Shown piece after piece: positions 44,705 to 53,700 of a stretch of 64,000 bases of DNA (position 1 is the first letter of the stretch; each line of letters begins with the position of its first letter). The position numbers and the translations under genes were made by a program. The notes beneath the pieces are model-generated. The model saw nothing but the letters and a program-made list of their open reading frames with translations. It was not told where the DNA came from and did no database searches. This DNA is from Hemerocallis citrina (lineage: Eukaryota > Streptophyta > Magnoliopsida > Asparagales > Asphodelaceae): contig CM030358.1 in assembly GCA_017893485.1 (NCBI GenBank), forward strand, positions 147,758,926-147,822,925. The letters are read 5' to 3'.

Positions 44705-45330
44705 GAGCATCCACAATCGTTTGCTAAAAAAAAATGGCAAATAAAAATAGCAATATGAGAATTTCAGTGCAACGGTGATTTGCTAAAATTTGAGGAAGAT
44801 GGTACATGTTGTTTTGTCCGTTTTTTACGGTTAATTAATTAATGATTAGATATTAAAATAGGTTAATTAAAAAAATTAAATAATAAAATATAATCTAACC
44901 TACTTAATTATACACTAATCTAACAATTTAACACTAACCTAATCCATTTTTTTGGCTGGACGGGACAACATGTCCCGTCCAAGCCAAAAAAGCTTGAAAC
45001 GGGACAACATGTCTCGTTTCAGCGATTTTTGATTTTTGTTTTTTTTTTGTTCAGACAGTACATATTGTACCGTCCGATCATTAAAAAAAAGAGGGGGGGG
45101 GGGTCCGATGAAACAACATGTTCCGTCTGATCTAATTAAAAAATTTTAAAAAATAGTGACGGAACAACATATTTCGTTCCCTATAATTTGAGAATCGCCA
45201 GTTCGTTTCTCAAATATGAGAAGCAACTGTAGCGATTTTGCCAAAATATGGAAAAATAGCAAACGACTGTAGGCCATCAGTTCTCAAAATATAAGAAAAT
45301 GGCAAATATAGCAAACAATTGTAGATGCTC
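44705..45330. mobile_element. Harbinger-type MITE 2 with palindrome series (626 bp)
   Basis: Ends GAGCATCCACAATCGTTTGCTA and TAGCAAACAATTGTAGATGCTC form the inverted repeat; TAA flanks both sides (44702-44704 and 45331-45333). It has the same type of AACATGT-core palindromes (44954-44985, 44996-45020, 45052-45077, about 45104-45131, 45160-45181), with different arm sequences than MITE 1. Confidence 0.75.
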
Positions 45331-45389
45331 TAATGGATAGAATACTTTTACCAGACTAAAATATGTTTAAAACAATTATCCTGTGCAAA

Positions 45390-46232
45390 TTGCTAGGGTT
45401 ATGGAGATTTGCCATCAAACACATACCTCAACACGCGCAACGTCTCATCCTCTTCCACCCTCACATCCACAACCTTCCTTGGCGGAGCCGCCAACCAATT
45501 ATCCTCCTCTTCCACCTCCCCACCACCATCATCATCATACAAAACCACTACTTTTTCCTATCTCTCAAAATCCTCCTACAAAATGAAACCAACAACCCAA
45601 TCAACTTCCAAACAGAACTAAACCAAATAAATTAAAAACTCATCAAGATTACTGCTTTATCCCGCCCTCACCACCACCACCATCATCATCCAAAACCACT
45701 ACTTTCTCCTCTCTCTCAAAATCCTCCTACAAAACCAAACCAACAACCCAATCAACTTCAAAATAGAACTAAACGTAGATATATAAAAAAAACTCATCAA
45801 GATTACCGCTTTATCACGCCTCCGCCTCTTCTGCTTCGCGGGGAAGAAGATCGGTGACGAATCAATATCCTCTTCTAATAGAAAACCAAAACCCTACAAC
45901 CAATCAGAAAAGGCATTTGATCAAGAATGAAGAAAATAGAAATGGGTTACCTTGTAAGTAGGAAAGACTGGGGTGTTGGACGCGGCTGTAATTGAAAAGG
46001 GGCTCGAACTCTTCGACTGGCTCGAAGAGATGGAAAGTGGTATTGAAACCCTAAAAATTGAAGAAGGAGAAGGAAGAGGAGGTGATGAGGAAGTTACCAT
46101 TTTTGGAGATGGGAATTCAAATTGGGAATTTGGGATCGGTGTGATGTTACTTTTGGGTGTTTTTGTACGATTTTTTGAAAGGATTGTTTCCATTGAGGCC
46201 ATTTGCAATTTGGCGACTGGAAGTTTTGGCAT
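45390..46232 (-). pseudogene. Captured host gene fragment with a duplicated exon-intron unit
   Basis: On the minus strand the first exon begins MPKLPVAKLQMASMETI (46232), is Ser/Pro-rich, and ends at an AAG|GTAACC donor at about 45953. A basic stretch (PAKQKRRRRDK, about 45835) leads to an intron ending TTTGTAG, an exon EDFEREEKVVVLDDDD with Gly-rich end, a near-identical intron, and a second copy of that exon with a stop inside (EDFER, stop, EKVVVLYDDD). It then reads NWLAAPPRKVVDVRVEEDETLRVL and ends. The acidic NWLAAPP...VDV pattern reminds me of plant SUMO-like (NFATC2IP/Rad60-type) proteins, but that is a guess. Confidence 0.4.
45528..45815 (-). repeat. Tandem duplication of about 145 bp (exon plus intron)
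   Basis: Two units starting near 45528 and 45670 share ACCATCATCATC, AAAACCACTACTTT, CTCTCAAAATCCTCCTAC, AACAACCCAATCAACTTC and CTCATCAAGATTAC in the same order, differing by scattered changes and small indels. Confidence 0.8.
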
Positions 46233-46302
46233 ACGGCGATAGGGGGTTTGGGTGATGGAGGGCTAGGGTTAGGGGGATTTTGTGGGGAGGGGTGTAACGT
46301 GG

Positions 46303-46363
<61 letters not shown>

Positions 46364-46598
46364 ATGTAAGGCTGTCAATCAAAAGATGTGTCATGCACGT
46401 GTTAAGGAAGTGTGAATCCCTACTTTTGCTCTCCTTTCTCTATTTCAAAATAGAGAAATGAGAGATGGGTTAGGCCTATTAGCTTAAGATATATATATAT
46501 ATATATATATATGTGGAAGCTGCTCCATTGTACCAAATTATAGAAATACTTAGAAGATCCGGGTGCTTTATGCAATTTACACCACCTCAATATACAAA

Positions 46599-47445
46599 GA
46601 ATTTTTTCCGTACTGACCCACCTTTTCAAAATATTCACCAAACTGATTCACTTTTGAAAATACTTACCCAACTGATCCAGTTGTGGACATGTCAGTATAA
46701 TACGTTATACGAAAAAACGGCACTAGGCTAATTTCATGTCGTTCTTCCAAAAAGTGGCATCAGTTTATTTTTTTTTAGCATGTCGTTTGGAAAAAACAAC
46801 AACAGTACATTTTTTATACAAGTGTGAACCTTCTGGCTTGGAAAAATTTTTAAGTGCTGAAACAATTTATAAATAATGTTGTTATCCCCAATAACGACAT
46901 TCCTATTACTAATGTCGATGTTGGTACAACGACATCCGTTATAATACTCATTAAACTCTTTGTCTTCACAGTCGTTCTTCCAAACAACGACATGAGATAA
47001 CTGTTGCTATTCTTAAAAAATCGGTAACAGTTCACATAAATAGATTAGGCAAGTATAAGTAGAAAAATAAACTATTGCAGCTGTTCCAAACAACGACATC
47101 AACTATCCCTAACAATGAGTCTTATAGTTGATGCCACTATCCCTAACAACGACATCTGTAATGGGATAGCGACATCAAATATATGATTTGTTTACACTTG
47201 TAATTTTTTTTCTAGTCAGAGAGAGTTCACAATTGGTAATAAGTTAACAAATGCCATTACTCAAAATAGCGGCATGTGAATTTTTTGCCGTCATTGAAAA
47301 CAACGGTATATAAATAATCTATGCCGTTATTTTCAATAGCGATTAATACTGACGTGTCCAAAACTGAATCAGTTGGATAAATATTTTCAAAAGTGAGTCA
47401 GATTGGTCAATACTTTTAAAAATTGGGTCAGTACGGTAAAAATTC
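46599..47445. mobile_element. Mutator-like element with about 115-bp inverted ends (847 bp)
   Basis: Left end GAATTTTTTCCGTACTGACCC and its inverted partner GGGTCAGTACGGTAAAAATTC continue as a paired repeat to about 46715 and 47335. A perfect 9-bp duplication ATATACAAA (46590-46598, 47446-47454) is the Mutator-type target duplication. No transposase. The interior is rich in AACGACATC-type short repeats (46910-47330). Confidence 0.85.
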
Positions 47446-47480
47446 ATATACAAATCCACCTTTATTTTCAACGTAACGGC

Positions 47481-47487
47481 TATAAAT
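47481..47487 (+). promoter_or_regulatory. TATA box of the kinase gene
   Basis: TATAAAT 308 bases upstream of the ATG, directly preceded by GTAACGGC. AACGG is the core of mitosis-specific activator elements, which suits a cell-division kinase, but five bases are weak evidence. The Mutator-like element ends 36 bp upstream. Confidence 0.5.
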
Positions 47488-47576
47488 GGGCCTTTTCGTC
47501 AATCCATACCCAAAAATTTCAAAAGAGTAAGAAGAGGGAATATCCTTCTCTTACTTTAATCCCAAAGCCCCCCCTC

Positions 47577-47772
47577 TCTCTCTCTTCTCCACTCTCACTC
47601 AAGCCCTAAATCCCCAAATTCGATCGATCAATCCAATCTCAAATCCAAATCCAAATCCAAGAAGCAGAAGCCCTCCCTCTCTCTCTCTCTCTTCTCCACT
47701 CTCACTCAAGCCCTAAATCCCCAAATTCGATCAATCAATCCAATCTCAATTCCAAATCCAAGAAGCAGAAGA
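47577..47772 (+). repeat. Tandem duplication of about 105 bp in the 5' UTR
   Basis: The block from CTCTCTTCTCCACTCTCACTC through AATCCAAGAAGCAGAAG occurs twice (47577-47670, 47684-47771) with a 6-bp length difference and small changes. It contains CT-rich microsatellites typical of plant leaders. Confidence 0.8.
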
Positions 47773-47788
47773 AAACAATTTCGAATCA

Positions 47789-50700
47789 ATGAGCGATTTA
47801 TTCGGATCATTTCGCCGTTCGATCTCCTTTCGTGCAAACCCTAACTCGGACGAAGCCCCAAACGGCAGATTCACCGAAAAGATCGGATCGTGTTTGCGAA
47901 AATCGAGGGTCGGCATCGGCAATTTGGGGCTAGGGTTAGGGTTTCTCCCCAAATTCCCGTCTTCATCCCCTCCAACCCACCCTATCATCGAAGAAGACGA
48001 GGACACCCCTCCGATCCGATGGCGGAAGGGGGAACTGATCGGGTCCGGCGCTTTCGGGCACGTCTATATGGGCATGAATCTCGATTCTGGAGAGCTTCTT
48101 GCCGTCAAACAGGTGATCATTTTTTTTCCAATTTAATGGTAATTTTGTCGCAATTTTGTTTGTTAAGATTTAGGGTTTTGATTGGGGGTATTATTGAAAT
48201 TTGCAGGTGTTGATCGGGGCGAATTGCTCGTCGAAGGAGAAAGCACAAGTGAGAATCTTGCTCACAAAGAACCCTTCTTTTTGTTTTTTTATTAGGTTTT
48301 GCAGTTTCTTGAATTTTGTAACTTGATTGTGGGTGATAGGCGCATATAAGAGAGCTCGAGGAGGAAGTGAAGCTTCTCAGAAACCTTTCTCATCCGAATA
48401 TTGTTGTGAGTGTCGTTCTGTTTAGCTCCCTTTGTTCTTTTTGTGTGACGAGATGGATAATTTATTTGGGTTTTTGTTTAATAGAGATATTTGGGGACTG
48501 CAAGAGAGGACAACACATTGAATATCTTGTTGGAATTTGTTCCTGGTGGGTCTATATATTCGTTGCTTGGGAAATTTGGGTCGTTTCCGGAGTCCGTGAG
48601 TAATATGGATTCAGTTTCTGATTCAGTTTTGGTTTCTTAAGCAGATTGAGTATTTTTCAAATACATACTAATAATACTCTTTTTGTTTCCTACCTTCTCA
48701 ATAGGTTATAATAACATACACTAAACAGCTCTTGCAGGGGCTCGAATACCTTCATTGTAATAAAATTATTCATAGGGATATAAAGGCATGCCTTTTCACC
48801 CTTTCTGTTGTTGCTCGCATTGTAGATTAAGGTTTTTAATTTTAAATCGTGTAAAATTTCAGGGGGCAAACATTCTCGTTGATAACAAAGGATGCATAAA
48901 ACTTGCAGATTTTGGAGCATCCAAGAAAGTTGCTCAGCTGGTAAATATGCAAAATCATTTTATTTCTCTCTTTTTCATAGTAAAGAGCTTATCAGATGCG
49001 GACCATAATTTTCTGTCCATTTTGTCTCTCATCGTTAATTATTGAATTTGTTAAATTACAGGCAACTATGAATGCTGCCAAATCAATGAAGGGCACTCCA
49101 TATTGGATGGCACCAGAAGTAATTGTGCAAAGCGGGCACAGTTTGTAAGCATTGAACATTGTCTCGTATATACCTTTTTTTACGCACTGCAACAAATTTT
49201 CTATGTTCACAACTAGCATTAAACAGACATTTTTTTGACGGTGTTTAGCAATTGTGTATTTTAGCCCCCGTTTTATATAACCTTGGTGTTAATCAGATTT
49301 ACGATGGACGGAGTATCCTTATGTTAGTAGCTGATATCAGACATTTTAGAGATATGAATTAATCAGATTCCATCACAAAATAACCATGATGGCCATCCAT
49401 TTTTAAAGTTGCATGAACTACTACTAAAACATTAAAAACATACACTGTTGTTAGACAGTGAAACAGATGATTAAATAGAATTCTTATACAAGTGTGAGAG
49501 GTGTATCAACCACAATTTAGCATTTATAGAGATGGCACATGGGAGTCATTGTAGACGACTAGTAGCTTGTCGAATACATGAAATGTATATATGTTAGGAA
49601 GAGGACGACGGTGTATGCTAAAATGAAGTGTCTCTTGAAGCGACATCTTTCTTGATTTATTAAATGCTAGGTTTGCCCGTAGGCACGTGCCGGCACGTCT
49701 TATGTAGCTCAAGTTTGAATAGTAAGACAACAATTTGTTGTAAATAAAAATCCATGTTTCTATTAGCACAAGTTGAAAAATAATTATAATGGGAGTGTAA
49801 AATCCAACTTCTTAGAATTTTGAGGGTGCAAAATGATGAAATTTAACTTTTGAGGAGATATTTGCTACTTTCAGTGCACTTTAGAGGAAACTCAGTAAAA
49901 TTTTCTACATGAGCAATCAAAAGTAAAAATCCAGAAATTTACAAACCTGAAATATGAAAATCTAAATTTCTGGGTAGAGAGAGAGAGAGAGTTATCCAGA
50001 ACTTTACAAACCTGCAATCTGAATTTCTGGGGGGGGGGGGGGGGGAGAGAAATGTGAAAAGTGAAGAGAGGAGAGAGAAATAGTAATAAAGGGGGTAGGA
50101 TTTTTGTTTTGGGGGGAAATTTTTAGTTTTAGGGGGGGGAATTTTTTTTTTGAGGGGGGGGGGGGGGAGAATGTCTTTTGGGAGGATGAATGCGAGCCAT
50201 TAATCTTGTTTCAATTGAAGGAGAACCACTTGATTGTTTTTTTTTTCAAATTGTGTGATTTGTTATATAGATAATAGGGTGCGATTCGGATTCATACTAT
50301 CATGGAAAATCTTTTATGACTTGTTCAAAAACCATTATAATGCTCGGTTGTAAGAAAAAGTTCAAAATATTTTGAAGATTGAAAAATAATGCATATTTGG
50401 GGCTTTCTTTTAGATTCAAAATCCAATTCAGAGAAATGATGAATCTTCAACTAACAAAAATAATATATCATTATGCTATAATGCTACAACCATGTTTGGT
50501 GCAGTTTGAAATTTTTCTTTGTGAGGCATTTGTTTGTCAGATGGCTGACTATTCTATATTTCATGGTGAAAAATATTCCTTTACTAGCATAAGTAGCCTT
50601 TAATAATATAAGAGAAATACATGATGGTCTTTTCTTAAGAGCTATAATCCAGAAGTCTAATACTGCCACCAATGGAATTTTCATGAAGGAAAGGGCTTGC

Positions 50701-53700
50701 TTGTCACTGTGAAAGAAAGGTTGATCTCTAAAAGAAAGACAAATTTCACCAAGAAGGAAGATAAAGGAGTTTTCTTTAAAAAAATATTTTAAGGAGACGA
50801 CTCTGATAGTGTCCCAACTTCAACAATCTATTTTAAGGAGACAACTTGTTTACGTTGATGTCTTATGAAGTTTCACCAAGAAGGAAGATAAAAGATTTTT
50901 GTTAAAAATTTATTTTAAGGAGACAACTCTGATTGTGTCCCAACTTCAATAGTTTCTTAGGGATGATTTTCACCAATATTATGTGGATAAGCAACATGAA
51001 ATAACTTATTTAGGTTGTTGTCTTGATGTTGGCAGACTTTAGTGCTTCTGTGAGCCTAGAGTCAGTTTAATATTGAATTAACTAAGTGTAATGACCAAGA
51101 GCATAATTGATGGAGTTTTTATATATATGTTATATACAAGATTAAGACGTTTTTAGCATACATAAGTGTCCTTAGACGGGGATCTGATTTGGTGGGGCTG
51201 GAAGGATAATGATGAGATGGGATACTGGATTGGAATATGAATGGTGGAAAATTTGTCTTTCATTTGATATAGAAGTTAAGGTAGGTATGAAGATCTAAAC
51301 ATCACGGGAGTTTCATCCCTTGCATAAGTGGTCTCACACCTTCATTATTGGACACTATTCTAGTTTGTACTACTTGCTCGAGAGTCCACATTGCTTATGA
51401 GTATAATTGTGAATTCTCTTTTGTAGCTATAGGCATATGTTTCTATGCATTTTCTTATAGTAGGAAATTCCATCGCATCTATCATGGAGCTTTATTTTCA
51501 CAGTTCCCTAGGAAACTGGTCTCATCCTCTTCCAATGCTCACCTTGATTATTAGACCTTTTGATTTATTTACTGATAGAACCTGTGGGAAACTTGACATG
51601 ATAACTATGTTCTATTGATAAAGTAGAGCCACAACACGTTGCTCATAGAAATGGTATGGAGGCTAAAATGATGAAGGGCTTGATCCTATTGAGGATAACT
51701 GGAGAAGGAGCTCATTGAACTCACTCTTGCATACCAATTTCATCAAGGGTGTGCTTTCCACCATTGAGAATTGGTACATTTCTTGTCCAAGCACTAACTG
51801 TAGGTAATTTCTCTCACAAAGATTTCTATGTTTTATCCCCAAATCCTTTCACTGATGTCTCACCTAGCACCTCGAAAATCACAGGGGAAAAGATGAAGAA
51901 AGCTTCCCAAAGTTTCATTTTAAACTAAGAAACCCCCCAACGCTATTTTCCAATAAAAAAATCCCCAATCTTTTAGTTTTCTATTTTTGATGATGATGAT
52001 GATGATTACCCCTTTGGTGTGTTGCATCTCATATCATCAACACTTCACACATTACCATTATAACATGAGAGCATAAATTAAAGGAGAGTATTTGAATTTT
52101 TTTATTGTATATTGTCCACACAGAATGGGGGAGATTGTTGACCCTAAGTTTGGTATCGACAAAACACATGCATATTGGTCTTATTCTTCATTTAGTATGG
52201 AACAAATGGATGTTGAATTATTGGCGAAATTCAAATCTCAATGAATAACATAAATGCAAGATTTGTACAGTTAAATTATCAAGCAAAAAAAAAAATTATC
52301 CAAAGAATGGAGAAAGTATGAAGTGTCAATGGGCACGATCCCAAAATTGACTCTTAAATATCCATTTTGAAGAATAAAGAAAGTATCAAATGAGGATATG
52401 AAGTTGGCACAAGCGAGATAGATCAAGCAACTCCAGGATTATATTTTTTTTTTAAAATTTCTTTGTGAGGAATTGTTGTAAAAGTTCTTACAAGATGATA
52501 AGTACGGAAGATAGAATTTTAATTCCACTAGAATATCCAAAATCAGAAACCAGCAGTCAAGTGTAAAAAATGGTCGAATTGATTCCATTCATTTTGACAG
52601 ACGGTTCCCTGTGAATGCTCTTGACTTTTTTGAGAAAATTGACAATTGGTCGTCAATATTGTAGTCGACCGTCAATCCTTATTTGAAAATTCCCATTTAT
52701 TGTTCTTTTTTTTTTTGAAAAACATATTTCGAATTCTTATAAATTGGGAGAAATTCACATTGTATTTTTCATTTCTTTTGATCTATTTTCTGAGCTATTT
52801 GCTAAGATTGAGAGAGAAAATTTGAGCGCTTTTATTGTTTTTCTTCGAGATTATGTTCTTGGTTTTTTGCTTCGGATTTGAAGGTCTGTCTCTGGATCTT
52901 TTGAGAGCCCTTAGGTGTGATAGGACTTGGCCTGAATCCAAGAACATTGTACTATGGTTGCATTGGTATAATCGAACTCCTCTTGCAGAGAACTGTTGTA
53001 GGTAGAGGAAGTGTGTTAGGTAGGGGGATCAACCAATATATATCAATGTATATTTGCGTGTGCTTGCTGCTATTGCTTTTTCTATGCTCTTTCTCCATTA
53101 GTCTTCATTATTTTCTGTTAAGTTTTCAATTTTTGGCGCTATCACCCTATTCCAGTACACTCCCCTCTAGGGGTAATTTAGAACATCCACACCTTTTAGC
53201 TGTGATCTATGGTGTTTCTTTGTTTTAAATGCATATGACAATTTATGTTACAGGTTAACATGTCCCTATTGTTATCTAATAATATGTAGTTCTGCTGATA
53301 TTTGGAGTGTTGGTTGCACTGTAATTGAGATGGCAACAGGAAAAGCTCCTTGGAGCCAGCAATACCAAGAGGTGAGTAATGTTTCCATTTTATCATGCTT
53401 TTAGGGTCTTTTCAAAATATTATTAATTTCTAGTTTTTTCTATTCTTGACTACTGGTTTACTTATTCAGGTTGCAGCCTTATTTCATGTCGGGACAACAA
53501 AGTCCCACCCACCCATCCCAGAGAACCTCTCATCAGAAGCAAAGGATTTTCTTTTAAAATGTTTGCAGGAGTATGTATATTATTCTGATCTTATCATTTG
53601 CTGACTTATTTTAAACCATTCTTTATTTGTCACCATGAAGATAATTACCTCTACAGAGTATTTACAACCAGATTTTTGGGTCCTGAAGAGAACACATTGA

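Larger units (their letters stand above)
45369..46489 (-). mobile_element. Helitron carrying a captured gene fragment (about 1.1 kb)
   Basis: The minus-strand 5' end TCTTAAGCTAATAGG (46489) and its CTCTATTTTGAAATAGAG inverted repeat match the small Helitrons nearby. The 3' end has AATTTGCACAGGATAA, as in those elements, but the terminal CTAG is eroded near 45369. The interior is not shared with them and looks like exons and introns. A (TA)n tract lies at 46305-46360. Confidence 0.5.
49145..53289 (+). other. Kinase intron 7, 4.1 kb, swollen by insertions
   Basis: GT at 49145 and TGTAG at 53289 bound it. It contains a Helitron (49667-50271), a G-run of 17 (50029-50045), a degenerate repeat of AAGGAGACAACTCTGAT blocks (50790-50950) and a Copia-type LTR (52139 to about 53190). 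50272-52138 shows no recognised gene. Confidence 0.8.

Noticed and set aside
50029..50170. G-quadruplex regulatory region in kinase intron 7
   Set aside because: The G-runs are homopolymers inside a decayed Helitron and may contain sequencing-length errors; no functional context is seen.
53220..53289. Possible extra kinase exon before exon 8
   Set aside because: No frame joins exon 7 to it, while exon 7 to exon 8 at 53290 restores the conserved HSFSADIWS sequence exactly.
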